DNA from: Sphingomonas sp. MA1305
GTDB lineage: Bacteria > Pseudomonadota > Alphaproteobacteria > Sphingomonadales > Sphingomonadaceae
Assembly (NCBI RefSeq): GCF_016107325.1
Contig: NZ_RCVT01000004.1
Span: forward strand, 62,001 to 126,000
Length of the DNA: 64,000 nucleotides
Direction: 5' to 3'
This document shows, one piece after another, positions 1 to 8,740 of this stretch. The notes beneath the pieces are model-generated. The model made no database searches and had not been told where the DNA came from. It was given only the letters and a program-made list of their open reading frames with translations. Each line of letters opens with the position of its first letter. Position 1 is the stretch's first letter. A program made the translations under genes and the position numbers.

Positions 1-109
1 GCAGCGCGGCGATCTCATCGCCACGGCGCGAGGGGTCCTCGGCCATCATCCAGCTGCCCTGGCCGAGCGCGGGAACAACGGTGCCGTCGGGGAAGCGGAT
101 CGTCTGCAT
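1..109 (-). CDS. Aldo/keto reductase, N-terminal fragment (cut by window edge)
   Basis: Only about the first 36 residues are inside the window; the frame stays open to base 1. The translation runs MQTIRFPDGT, then an ALGQGSW segment typical of the first strand and turn of NADPH-dependent aldo/keto reductases. An in-frame ATG lies 12 codons upstream at 145, but the start at 109 fits the family N-terminus better. The gene follows the SDR gene on the same strand by a short gap, so the two oxidoreductases are probably co-transcribed. Substrate cannot be judged from this fragment. Confidence 0.7.
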   Translation of the reverse strand, partial: MQTIRFPDGTVVPALGQGSWMMAEDPSRRGDEIAAL

Positions 110-163
110 GCCGTCGACAACGCGTCGCGGCGCCGATCGGCCCATCCCGGCGGCACGTCCCGA

Positions 164-910
164 TCAGCGGATACCGCCGCTCGCGGTGATATTCTCGCCG
201 GTCAGCCAGCCCGCCGCATCGGAGGCGAGGAAGGCGACGACGCCGGCAATGTCTTCCGGCTGGCCGGCGCGACCCAGCGGCGTCTGCGCGACGATGCCGG
301 CCGCCATGTCCGACTGGACGATGCCCGCGCTGTGCGTTCCTTCGGTGACGACGAAGCCCGGGCTGACCGCATTGACCCGGATCTGGCGCGGTGCGATCTC
401 ATTGGCGAGCACACCGGTGATCGCATTCACCGCGCCTTTCGTGCCCGCATAGACCGCCGCGCCGGGCGTATGCACGTGCGTGATCGCGGACGAGACGTTG
501 ACGATGCTCGCCCCGGCCTGAAGGTGCGGCGACGCCGCCTGGGTGACGAGCAGCGTGCCGAGCACGTTGACGTCGAACTGACGCCGGTAATGCTCCTCCG
601 TCACCTCTTCGATCGGCGCGAATTCGTAGATGCCGGAATTGTTGACCAGCACGTCGAGCCGCCCGAACCGCTCCACCGCCGCCGTCACCAATGCCCGTGC
701 GTCGTCCGCCTTGGTCACGTCGCCCCGCACCGCGATCGCCTGTCCGCCGGCGGCGGCGATCCCGCCGACGACCGCGTCGGCATCCGCCTGGCTGGAAGCA
801 TAATTGACCACCACCGCCGCGCCCTCCGCGGCCAGCGCCTTGGCGATTCCCGCACCGATGCCCTTCGATGCCCCCGTGACGATCGCAACCTTGCCGCTAA
901 GTTTCGCCAT
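164..910 (-). CDS. SDR-family NAD(P)-dependent oxidoreductase
   Basis: A 248-residue classical short-chain dehydrogenase/reductase, cytoplasmic, with a full Rossmann domain. The cofactor loop TGASKGIG is at residues 12-19 and the NNSG motif (usually NNAG) at 90-93. The catalytic triad is Ser141, Tyr154 and Lys158 (the latter two in YAGTK). The C-terminus closes with GENITASGG, as in tetrameric SDRs. The substrate is not predictable; FabG-like or sugar/alcohol dehydrogenases are equally possible. It is divergent from a small ArsR-type regulator across 108 bp and upstream of an aldo/keto reductase, so this looks like a two-gene reductase operon under local repressor control. Confidence 0.9.
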   Translation of the reverse strand: MAKLSGKVAIVTGASKGIGAGIAKALAAEGAAVVVNYASSQADADAVVGGIAAAGGQAIAVRGDVTKADDARALVTAAVERFGRLDVLVNNSGIYEFAPIEEVTEEHYRRQFDVNVLGTLLVTQAASPHLQAGASIVNVSSAITHVHTPGAAVYAGTKGAVNAITGVLANEIAPRQIRVNAVSPGFVVTEGTHSAGIVQSDMAAGIVAQTPLGRAGQPEDIAGVVAFLASDAAGWLTGENITASGGIR

Positions 911-962
911 GACCTGAACCTTCTGCTATGGGCCGGCCCCACGACGGCAACCGTTAATCCCA

Positions 963-983
963 TAGTTCGGGAATCTGGAACTA
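963..983. promoter_or_regulatory. Inverted repeat, candidate operator of the divergent SDR/ArsR promoters
   Basis: The dyad TAGTTC-N9-GAACTA sits in the 108-bp gap between the divergent SDR and ArsR-type genes. The position and spacing suit a dimeric winged-helix repressor. Its use by the neighbouring regulator is inference only. Confidence 0.4.
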
Positions 984-1018
984 ACCGGAGCGGGATCAAG
1001 ACCCCATATGCAAAAAAC

Positions 1019-1390
1019 ATGCGACCCCTGATCCACCCGGCGATCGAAGACATTCGGCCCGACGCGATCCTGCACGCGCTGTCCGATCCGGCGCGCGCCG
1101 CGATCTTCGCGACGATCATGAAGGCGGGATGCGTCGACGCCTGTTCGGCGGTGGCGTGCGTCGGCGATCGGGTGATCCCCAAATCGTCGCTGTCCAACCA
1201 TATCAAGATCCTGCGCGACGCGGGCCTGATCCGCAGCGAGCGCCATGGGGTGGAGGTGCGCAACGCGCCGCGCTGGGACGAGGTGGAGGCACGATTCCCC
1301 GGCCTGCTGCCCGGTATCATCAATGCCTATGCGGTCGATCTGAGCAACGAGAGCTTCGCCGCCGCGGCGGCAAAATCAGGCCAGGGCTGA
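1019..1390 (+). CDS. ArsR-type winged-helix transcriptional regulator
   Basis: A 123-residue one-domain DNA-binding protein. The segment around residues 17-27 (LHALSDPARAA) is the usual ArsR opening. The recognition helix follows at about 55-69 (SSLSNHIKILRDAGLI), then a wing with the acidic/aromatic pattern NAPRWDEVE. Three cysteines (Cys38, Cys42, Cys47) lie before the recognition helix and could sense thiols, oxidants or metals, but no canonical ArsR/SmtB metal motif is present. The start is the ATG at 1019, in frame with the domain; a nearby ATG at 1008 is out of frame. It is divergent from the SDR/aldo-keto reductase genes, which it probably represses. Confidence 0.85.
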   Translation: MRPLIHPAIEDIRPDAILHALSDPARAAIFATIMKAGCVDACSAVACVGDRVIPKSSLSNHIKILRDAGLIRSERHGVEVRNAPRWDEVEARFPGLLPGIINAYAVDLSNESFAAAAAKSGQG

Positions 1391-1724
1391 CCCGCATTGA
1401 TGCGACGGTCGGTGATCTCTGCAGCCGGCGATCTCGCGAAGTCACGCGCGTAACGGGCGCCGGCCGTTTGATCGACAGTAAGACATCGCAGTCTCGCCGT
1501 TGCGGCATGACCATCCGGATGCGATAACGTCCAGGCCACGAAGGGCGATAGGCCAAACGCCCGCCCCGTCACCTGCCCACCCAGGGCGGCAGTGCGACCG
1601 GTCCCCCGACGACCTGGCACGGCAAGAGCATCACCGAGGCGGTAAATGCCGATGTCCGGAGGTGCCCCATCGCGGCAGCGCCGACCAGTACTCCGCGCTT
1701 ACAGGATCGTGAGGTCGTCCTTTC
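1391..1724. other. Convergent intergenic region without a recognisable gene
   Basis: About 330 bp between the ends of the ArsR-type gene and the lipoprotein gene. Short open frames on both strands overlap each other and have no recognisable domain or clear ribosome binding site. I see no tRNA, intrinsic terminator with a T-run, or repeat here. Confidence 0.5.
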
Positions 1725-2597
1725 TCAAGAACTCGGCTGCCCCGGTGCAGCCGGGCGCGTCGCCGACGGCACCGGCGTCGCCTCGACCTCCGGTGGCGCG
1801 GGCGACGTCGATGCTGCTTCCGCTGCAGGATTCACCGTGGGAGCAGGCGTGCCCGCATCCGCCGGCGCGGCAACGTCGCTCACCGCCGCCGCACCGGACG
1901 ACGGCGGAATGGCGACCGTCTCCACCGGTGTCGGGGCGGCGGCGGGCAGCGTCGGAACGACCGGCGGCGGCGTCACCTTCGGCTCGTAATAATCGCGCCA
2001 TTTGTCGAAGGCGGTGAAGAAGTCGATGAACGGCTTGTCGAGCCGCGCCAGCGCGCCGCGCGCGTGCAGCGGCAGATCGGCGTCGGCGACCGGCGCGACG
2101 GCGGCGATCTCCTGCCGCGCGACCGCGCAGAAGGCGACGCGGATCGCCGGCTGGCTGTAGAAATTGTAGAGGCGGGTCTGCTGATTGTCATAGGCCGCCT
2201 GCCAATCGGCCCAGCCCGTCTCTTCCCATTCATGCTGGTAGCGTTTGACGTAGCCGTCCAGCCCGGTGCGATGGGCGACGATCCACGCATTGTAAGGGTC
2301 GGTGACGCCGCCGCCCGCACCGTCGCAGGCTAGCGCGGCGACGTTCAGCGCGCCGCGCAGATGCCAGACGGCCGCCGCGTCGGTCATCTGGAAATTGGGG
2401 GTTACGTAGCTGCCGTCGTCGCGCTTGGCGGCGATCTCCATCCCGGCATAGCCGCCGCGCGGCATGGTCGGCGGCGGCGGGGGAGGGGGCGGCAGCGTTG
2501 CAACGACCGGCGGCGGCGTGACGCGGGGGGCGGCGCAGCCGGCCAGACCCGCGGCCAGCGCGGCCACCGCCGCCAGCGTCCAGGGCGTGCGCAGCAT
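1725..2597 (-). CDS. Secreted helical lipoprotein of unknown function, paralogue of the 31.8-kb gene
   Basis: A 290-residue protein with a lipoprotein signal peptide ending in the lipobox LAGC. Proline-rich stretches follow, then a helical core of about 150 residues and a long Pro/Ala/Thr-rich low-complexity tail. The core carries a pattern shared with the protein at 31759-32499: Trp-x2-Arg-x-Ala-Leu-Asn, Ala-Ala-Leu-x-Cys, Tyr-Asn-Ala-x-Ile, Thr-Arg-Leu-Tyr-x-x-(Phe), and a second Cys after Phe. The two shared cysteines could form a disulfide in the periplasm. It lies downstream of the RND efflux genes on the same strand with a 149-bp gap, so co-transcription is possible but not shown. Function unknown. 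Confidence 0.75.
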   Translation of the reverse strand: MLRTPWTLAAVAALAAGLAGCAAPRVTPPPVVATLPPPPPPPPTMPRGGYAGMEIAAKRDDGSYVTPNFQMTDAAAVWHLRGALNVAALACDGAGGGVTDPYNAWIVAHRTGLDGYVKRYQHEWEETGWADWQAAYDNQQTRLYNFYSQPAIRVAFCAVARQEIAAVAPVADADLPLHARGALARLDKPFIDFFTAFDKWRDYYEPKVTPPPVVPTLPAAAPTPVETVAIPPSSGAAAVSDVAAPADAGTPAPTVNPAAEAASTSPAPPEVEATPVPSATRPAAPGQPSS

Positions 2598-2746
2598 CGT
2601 CGTCCAGTCTCCTTCGGGCCGGATCCGTCGGCCCCTGTATCCCGGTCGTGCGGAACCGCGCGACGGCGCGCATAGCGCCGGCCGATCGAACGCGGCAACC
2701 CGCCTGTCGATCCGCCGACGCAACGACACGCCCGGCCGAGCGAGGG

Positions 2747-4183
2747 TCAGCCGGTGATCGGCCCGCCCGCCGCCTGGAGCAGCGCCACCGTGTCGGTCAG
2801 CCGTGCGGCGCGCGCCTGGATCAGTTGCTGGCGCGCCTGGGCGTCCGCGGCGGTGGCGTTGAGCAGGTTGAGCGTGCCGACGCTGCCCAGCGCCAGCTGC
2901 CGCCGTGCGAAGGTCAGCGCCTGGTCGGCGGCATTGCTCGCCCGCGTCGCCGCGGTCAGTGCGTCGCCATCGGTCGTCAGGCCGGTCAGCGCATTGGCGA
3001 CGTCGCCGAAGGCCTGCAGTACCGCGGCGCGATATTGCGCCTTGGCCGCCTCCAGCGCCGCTTCCGCCGCCTTCTGCTGGTGACGCAGCGCGCCGGCATG
3101 AAAGATCGGCTGGGTGATGCCACCGAGCAGCGTCCAGAACGGATTGCCGCTCTTGAACATGTCCTCGAACCGCTGGGCGGTGCCGCCGCCGGTCGCGGAC
3201 AGCTGCAGGCTGGGCAGCCGTGCCGCGATCGCCGCGCCGACATCGGCGCCCGCCCCTTCCAATTGCGCCTGGGCGGCGCGTACGTCGGGGCGGCGCGCGA
3301 CCAGATCGGACGGCACGATCGCCGGCAGGGTGGCGGGCAGGGTGAAGGACGCCATGTCGGGCAGCGCCGGCAGCGGATCGCCGGCCGGGCGGCCGATCAA
3401 AGTGCCGATCAGCACCCGCTGCTGCGCTTCGGCGCGGACCAGCGGCGGCAAGACGCCCTCCGCGGTGGCGAGCGCGGTCTGCTGCGTCGCGACGTCGGCC
3501 AGGCCGATGTCGCCGAGCTGCTGGCGCCGTTGCAGCGCGGCGAGGATGTCGCGGTTGACGCGGATGCTGGTCTGCGCCGCGACGATCTGGTCGGCCAGCG
3601 CGGCGCGGGTGATCGCGGCGGTGACCAGATTGGCGACCAATGTGGTCCGCGCGGCGTCGCGCCGATGCGCCTGGACCGCCGCCGCGGCCCGCGCCGAGCG
3701 GACACGGGCGCGGGTGCCGCCGAACACGTCGGGCGCGTAGGAGACGGTGACCTGCGCGGTGTGCAGCGTATAGATCTGCTGGTTCTGGTCGGCGACCGCG
3801 GGCGACAGCGCGTTCGACACGCGCGTGCGTTCGACCTGGTAGCTGGCGTCCGCCTGGGGCAGCAGCGCGGCGCCGGCGGCGCGCGCCTGCTCCTGCGCCT
3901 GGCGCAGCGTCGCCTCGGCGACCGCGACGTCGGTGTTGTGCGCCAGCGCCTCGCCGACCAATGCGTCGAGCGACGGGCTGGCGAACGCATGCCACCAGTC
4001 GGCGGCGACCGCTGCGGTGCCGGTTGCCTGCACCGGGCCGCCGGCGGGCGCGACCGTCACCGGCGCGGGCGCCGGCGGCAGCGCGGCATGGGCGTCGAGA
4101 TTGCGCGACCCGACCGCGCACCCGCCGAGCAGCGAGCCGGCGAGCAGGGTGGTGGCGAGCGTGGCCGTCCGGGTCCGCGTCAT
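2747..4183 (-). CDS. RND efflux outer-membrane factor (TolC/NodT-type lipoprotein)
   Basis: A 478-residue outer-membrane channel of the OMF family, the exit duct of the tripartite pump. The signal peptide ends in the lipobox LLGGC, so it is a lipoprotein as in the NodT/OprM group. The two long-helix repeats are visible: the motif ARRPDVRAAQAQLEGA marks the second repeat, and PIFHAGALRHQQKAAEAALE the following helix. The start ATG shares four bases (ATGA) with the stop of the permease gene, showing tight translational coupling. The gene order adaptor, permease, channel is typical of metal-exporting RND systems. Confidence 0.92.
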   Translation of the reverse strand: MTRTRTATLATTLLAGSLLGGCAVGSRNLDAHAALPPAPAPVTVAPAGGPVQATGTAAVAADWWHAFASPSLDALVGEALAHNTDVAVAEATLRQAQEQARAAGAALLPQADASYQVERTRVSNALSPAVADQNQQIYTLHTAQVTVSYAPDVFGGTRARVRSARAAAAVQAHRRDAARTTLVANLVTAAITRAALADQIVAAQTSIRVNRDILAALQRRQQLGDIGLADVATQQTALATAEGVLPPLVRAEAQQRVLIGTLIGRPAGDPLPALPDMASFTLPATLPAIVPSDLVARRPDVRAAQAQLEGAGADVGAAIAARLPSLQLSATGGGTAQRFEDMFKSGNPFWTLLGGITQPIFHAGALRHQQKAAEAALEAAKAQYRAAVLQAFGDVANALTGLTTDGDALTAATRASNAADQALTFARRQLALGSVGTLNLLNATAADAQARQQLIQARAARLTDTVALLQAAGGPITG

Positions 4184-7100
4184 GCCAGAGCCTCCGTCTG
4201 CGGCGCATCCGGGCCATGGGGGCCGGGATCGTGCGGATGATGGCCGACGTCGCGGCCGTGGGCGCCGCGATCGACCGGCGGCACGCGATGCGAGAAGCGG
4301 GCGATCAGCACGGGGAGCAGCAGCAGGATCAGTACCGGCGCCAGCGTCATGCCGCCGACCACGACCAGCGCCAGCGGCTTCTGCACCTGGCTGCCGATGC
4401 CGTGCGACAGCGCCGCGGGCAGCAGGCCGATCGCGGCGACCAGACAGGTCATCACCACCGGGCGCAGGCTGTTCTTCACCGTCGTCGCCAGCGCGACATC
4501 GCGGCTCGCGCCCTCGTCGATCGTGTTGTTGTAGGTCGTCACCACCAGGATGCCGTCCATCACCGCGATGCCGAACAAGGCGACGAAGCCGATCGCGGCC
4601 GAGATGCTGAACGCCGTGCCGGTCAGCGCCAGCGCGGTGACGCCGCCGACGATCGCCATCGGAATCGCCGAGAAGGCGAGCAGGCTGTCGCGGATCGAGC
4701 CGAAATTGGCGTAGAGCAGCAACAGGATGACGAGCAGGCTGATCGGCACGACGATCTCCAGCCGCGCGATCGCATTCTGGAGGTTGTCGAGCTCGCCCGC
4801 CCATTCGAGGTGATAGCCGGCGGGCAGGTGGACATTGCGTGCGATCCGCGCCTTTGCCTCGCCGACCGCCCCGCCGAGATCGCGGCCGCGCACCGAGAAT
4901 TTGATCGGGATGTAGCGTTCCTGATGCTCGCGATAGATGAACGAGGCGCCGGTGGTCAGCCGCACGTCCGCGACCTCGGACAGCGGCACCTGGATGGTGC
5001 CGGTGCCGTCGGGGGCGGGCGCGCCGATGGTGATGCGTCGCACCGCCTCCAGCGAATCGCGCTGTTCGGGCTTCAGCCGCACCATGATCGGGAAGTGCCG
5101 GTCGGTGCCCGCCTCGTACAGATCGGCGGTCGATTCGCCGCCGATCGCGGCCGCGACGGTGGCGTTAACGTCGTCCGGCGTCAGGCCGTAGCGCGCCGCC
5201 TTGCCACGATCGACGTCGATGCGCACCGTCGGCTGGCCGAGCGATTGGAACACGCCCAGATCCTCGATGCCCTGCACCTTGGCCATCTGCGTCTTGATCT
5301 GGTCGGCGTATTTTTCCAGCGTGGCGAGGTCGGGGCCGAACAGCTTGATCGAATTGGCGCCCTTCACCCCCGATGCCGCCTCCTCGACATTGTCCTCGAT
5401 GATCTGCGAGAAGGAGAAGTCGACGCCGGGATATTTGGCCTGCAGCTTGGTCGACAGCTCCTCGATCAGCTTTTCCTTGGTCATGCCGTGCGGCCATTCG
5501 TCGAACGGCTTCAGCGGCACGAAAAATTCGGCGTTGAAGAAGCCGGTCGCGTCGGTGCCGTCGTCCGGGCGGCCGTGGGCGGAGAGGACCGCGGTGGTTT
5601 CCGGATATTGCGCGATGATCCGGCGCACGCCGTTGACGATCGGCTGCCCCGCCTCGAGGCTGATCGACGGCGGCAGCGTCGCGCGGATGTACATGTTGCC
5701 CTCTTCGAGGTGCGGCAGGAACTCGATGCCGAGCGACCGCACGCCGACCACCGCCAGGCCGAGCATCAGCACGCCGCCGCCGATCGCGAGCAGCCGGTTG
5801 GCGAGCGCGAAGGCCGCCGCCGGCTCGTAGACGCGGCGCAGCTTGCCGACAATCCACGTCTCCACCTCCGACAGTCTGTCGGGCAGCAGCAACGTCGCCA
5901 GCACCGGCGCGACGGTGAAGGTCGCGAGCAGGCCGCCGGTGATCGCATAGGCATAGGTCTTGGCCATCGGGCCGAAGATGTGGCCCTCGACCCCGGTCAG
6001 CGTGAACAGCGGCAGGAAGCTGGCGATGATGATCGCGGCGGCGAAGAAGATGCCGCGGCTGACCTCGCTCGACGCGCCGAGTACCGCCGAGAAGCGGTTG
6101 GCGAGCGTGAAGTGCCCGCGCCCGCTTTCGACATGGGCGGACCGTTCGACCATGTGGCGGAAGATGTTCTCGACCATGATCACGCTGGCGTCGACGACCA
6201 GGCCGAAGTCGAGCGCGCCGACCGACAACAGATTGGCGCTCTCGCCCTGCAGCACGAGGATCAGGATCGCGAAGGCGAGCGCGAAGGGGATCGTCGCCGC
6301 GACGATCACCGCGCTCCTCAGATTGCCCAGGAACACCCATTGCAGCGCGAAGATCAGCAGGATGCCGACCACCATATTCTCGAGCACGGTGTGGATCGTC
6401 AGGTTGATCAGGTCCGACCGGTCGTAGATGCGGGTCAGCTGCACGCCCGGCGGCAGCACGCCCGATGCGTTGATGTCGGCGACTTCCTTCTGCACCGCCT
6501 TGATCGTCGGCATCGACTGGGCGCCGCGCTGCATCAGCACGATGCCCTGCACGATGTCGTCCTGGTCGTTGTAGCCGGCGATGCCGAGCCGCGGCGCGTT
6601 GCCGATCTGGACGTGGGCGACGTCCTTGAGCAGGATCGGCTGGCCGCCGGCGGTGCCGACCAGCACGTTCTCGATGCCGCCGACCGACTGGATCAGGCCG
6701 ACGCCACGGACGATCGCCGCCTGGCTTCCGAAGTTGATCGTCTGGCCGCCGACGTTGCCGTCGCTCTTCGACAGCGCGGTCAATACCTGGCTGACCGAGA
6801 CATTGTGCGCCGCCAGCCGATCGTTGTCGATGACGACGTCATAGGTCCGGAGCTTGCCGCCCCAGCCGGTGACGTCGATCACGCCCGGAATGCGCTTGAA
6901 GCGGCGGTCCAGGATCCAGTCCTGGATCGTCTTCAGGTCCATCACCGAATAGCCGGCCGGCGCGGTGATCTTGTAGCGGTAGATTTCTCCCACCGGGCTG
7001 GTCGGCGAGATCGACGGCTGCGCACCGCCGGCGAGCGGCGGCAGCTGCGACAGGCGGTTGATGACCTGCTGCTTGGCCTGTTCGTTGGTGTAGTCGTAGG

Positions 7101-7389
7101 TGAACTGGATCTTGACGTCGGACAGGCCGAACAGGCTGATCGCGCGGATCGCGGTCATGTGCGGGATGCCCGCCATGCCGACCTCGATCGGGATGGTGAC
7201 GTTGCGCTCCATCTCCTCCGCCGACAGGCCCTTGGTCTGGGTGATCACCTCGACCATCGGCGGCACGGGATCGGGATAGGCCTCGATATTGAGGTTGGCG
7301 AAGCCGATCACGCCCGCGACCAGCATCGCGACGAAGACGCCGACGATCAACAGCCGCTGACGCAGCGCGAAGGAGACGATGCGGTTCAC
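4180..7389 (-). CDS. Heavy-metal efflux RND permease (CzcA/CusA type, HME family)
   Basis: A 1069-residue inner-membrane proton/metal antiporter with a first transmembrane helix near residues 12-30 and the usual two large periplasmic loops. The HME proton-relay signature is intact at 394-408 (DFGLVVDASVIMVEN): Asp394, Asp400 and Glu407 correspond to the essential acidic residues of CzcA. The substrate class (Co/Zn/Cd, Ni or Cu/Ag) cannot be fixed from this motif alone. The C-terminal tail from about 1032 carries six histidines (for example HGRDVGHHPHD), suggesting cytosolic metal binding. The start is GTG at 7389, overlapping the adaptor stop as GTGA; the stop overlaps the channel gene start. 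Confidence 0.95.
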   Translation of the reverse strand: MNRIVSFALRQRLLIVGVFVAMLVAGVIGFANLNIEAYPDPVPPMVEVITQTKGLSAEEMERNVTIPIEVGMAGIPHMTAIRAISLFGLSDVKIQFTYDYTNEQAKQQVINRLSQLPPLAGGAQPSISPTSPVGEIYRYKITAPAGYSVMDLKTIQDWILDRRFKRIPGVIDVTGWGGKLRTYDVVIDNDRLAAHNVSVSQVLTALSKSDGNVGGQTINFGSQAAIVRGVGLIQSVGGIENVLVGTAGGQPILLKDVAHVQIGNAPRLGIAGYNDQDDIVQGIVLMQRGAQSMPTIKAVQKEVADINASGVLPPGVQLTRIYDRSDLINLTIHTVLENMVVGILLIFALQWVFLGNLRSAVIVAATIPFALAFAILILVLQGESANLLSVGALDFGLVVDASVIMVENIFRHMVERSAHVESGRGHFTLANRFSAVLGASSEVSRGIFFAAAIIIASFLPLFTLTGVEGHIFGPMAKTYAYAITGGLLATFTVAPVLATLLLPDRLSEVETWIVGKLRRVYEPAAAFALANRLLAIGGGVLMLGLAVVGVRSLGIEFLPHLEEGNMYIRATLPPSISLEAGQPIVNGVRRIIAQYPETTAVLSAHGRPDDGTDATGFFNAEFFVPLKPFDEWPHGMTKEKLIEELSTKLQAKYPGVDFSFSQIIEDNVEEAASGVKGANSIKLFGPDLATLEKYADQIKTQMAKVQGIEDLGVFQSLGQPTVRIDVDRGKAARYGLTPDDVNATVAAAIGGESTADLYEAGTDRHFPIMVRLKPEQRDSLEAVRRITIGAPAPDGTGTIQVPLSEVADVRLTTGASFIYREHQERYIPIKFSVRGRDLGGAVGEAKARIARNVHLPAGYHLEWAGELDNLQNAIARLEIVVPISLLVILLLLYANFGSIRDSLLAFSAIPMAIVGGVTALALTGTAFSISAAIGFVALFGIAVMDGILVVTTYNNTIDEGASRDVALATTVKNSLRPVVMTCLVAAIGLLPAALSHGIGSQVQKPLALVVVGGMTLAPVLILLLLPVLIARFSHRVPPVDRGAHGRDVGHHPHDPGPHGPDAPQTEALA

Positions 7390-8648
7390 TGGCCGAGGCC
7401 CGCTTCGTTGACGAACAGCGCGCCGGCGGTGACGATCCGCTCGCCCGGCTTCAGCCCGGCGGTGATCGTCACCTGGCCGTCGGTGGCGTCGCCGGTCTCG
7501 ACGTTGCGCGAGACGAGCAGGCCATCGGGCCGAACCAGCCAGACGCGCGCGCTATCGCCCTCGTGGATCACCGCCTGCGCGGGCACGCGGATCGCCTCGC
7601 CGAGGTTGCGGCGGTGGATTGCGAAGCTGGCGAACATCTGCGGCTTCAGCGCGCCGTCGGGATTGGCGATGCTGGCGCGCACCGGCAGGCGGTGCGTCTG
7701 CGGGTCGAGCGCGGCGCCGACCAGATCGATCGTCGCATGGAAGGTGCGGCCGGGCAGGGCCGGCGTCGTGACGGTCACCGCATCGCCGAGATGGACGTCG
7801 CTGGCATCGCTTTCCGCGACCTGCGCGACGAGCCAGACGCGCGACGGATCGGTGATCGTCATCACCGGCTTGTCGCCGCCCTGCGAGACATATTCGCCCG
7901 CCGACACGTCGCGCGTGGCGATCAGGCCGCTGATCGGGGCATGCAGCGTGGTGACGTCGTGAATGCCGGTGACCTCACCGGCATTTTCCAGCCGGGCGAT
8001 CTCGCCCGGCGACTTGCCGAGGATGGCGAGCTTGTCGCGCGCCGCGCCGAGCGAGGCGGCGGCGGTGCGCGCGGTCGCCTGCGCGGCGATGAGGTCGGCC
8101 TTGGCCTGCTGGTAATCCTTCAGTGCGCCGCCGGCGGTCTGGTAGATCTGCTGCTGGCGGTCGGCGTTGCGCTGGGCGGTGGCGAGCTGCGCCTGCGCAT
8201 TCTGCAACGCCGCCCGCGCCGCGAACAGCCCGCTGCGCGCGTCGACGAAGTCGCTGGTCTTGATCAGCAGCAGCGCCTGCCCCTGGCGGACACGCTGGCC
8301 GGCATCGGCGAGGACGCGCACGACCTGGCCCGAATAGGGCATCAGCACCGGCGTCGAATGGTTGCCGTCCACCGTGATCGCGCCCGAGGCGAGCGTGCGT
8401 TCGCCCGACTCGCCGACGCCCACGCGCACCGTCTGCAAACCGGCCATCTGCGCGCCGGTCAGCTTCAGCGTGCCCGCCGGCAGCGGTGCGGGCGGCGTGG
8501 CCTCGTGATGGGTCAGCTTGCCGATCAAGGCGATGAGCAGCGCGACCCCGACGATCACCGCGGCGGCGATGCCGAGCCAGCGCAACTGCGCGGACCGCGA
8601 CAGCGTGGTGGCGGCGGGAAGCGGTTCGGCGAGTTCGGCAGCGTGCAT
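7386..8648 (-). CDS. RND efflux periplasmic adaptor (CzcB/CusB type)
   Basis: A 420-residue membrane-fusion protein anchored by one N-terminal transmembrane segment (about residues 24-43), followed by a His-His-Glu just outside the membrane. The biotinyl-lipoyl half-motifs flank an alpha-helical hairpin rich in Ala and Gln (roughly residues 135-210). The beta-barrel and membrane-proximal domains follow, including the conserved DPSRVWLVAQVAE and GDAVTVTTPALPG regions. It bridges the permease and the outer-membrane channel encoded just downstream. It is the first gene of the pump operon, divergent from the two-component genes, whose regulator probably controls it. Confidence 0.93.
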   Translation of the reverse strand: MHAAELAEPLPAATTLSRSAQLRWLGIAAAVIVGVALLIALIGKLTHHEATPPAPLPAGTLKLTGAQMAGLQTVRVGVGESGERTLASGAITVDGNHSTPVLMPYSGQVVRVLADAGQRVRQGQALLLIKTSDFVDARSGLFAARAALQNAQAQLATAQRNADRQQQIYQTAGGALKDYQQAKADLIAAQATARTAAASLGAARDKLAILGKSPGEIARLENAGEVTGIHDVTTLHAPISGLIATRDVSAGEYVSQGGDKPVMTITDPSRVWLVAQVAESDASDVHLGDAVTVTTPALPGRTFHATIDLVGAALDPQTHRLPVRASIANPDGALKPQMFASFAIHRRNLGEAIRVPAQAVIHEGDSARVWLVRPDGLLVSRNVETGDATDGQVTITAGLKPGERIVTAGALFVNEAGLGQ

Positions 8649-8690
8649 CGGAAGTCCTGACGAGATCAGACTGGTCCGGATAGGGCCTGT

Positions 8691-8708
8691 TGCTTACAGG
8701 ATGCTTAC
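8691..8708. promoter_or_regulatory. 11-bp-spaced direct repeat, candidate response-regulator operator
   Basis: Two copies of TGCTTAC start at 8691 and 8702, 11 bp apart, in the gap between the divergent efflux operon and the OmpR-type regulator gene. One helical turn between half-sites is the usual layout for OmpR/PhoB-family dimers. Binding is inference from position and spacing. Confidence 0.45.
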
Positions 8709-8740
8709 GGTTGCTGCGTTGCGGGAAGGGGCGAAGAACT

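Noticed and set aside
2648..4240. Long plus-strand open frame opposite the outer-membrane channel gene
   Set aside because: Shadow of the conserved OMF gene; Arg-rich composition without a fold.
3961..7962. Very long open frame (over 1300 codons) on the plus strand opposite the RND permease and adaptor
   Set aside because: It is antisense to two clearly conserved genes, is dominated by Arg/Asp/Gly/His runs typical of GC-rich shadow frames and has no domain.
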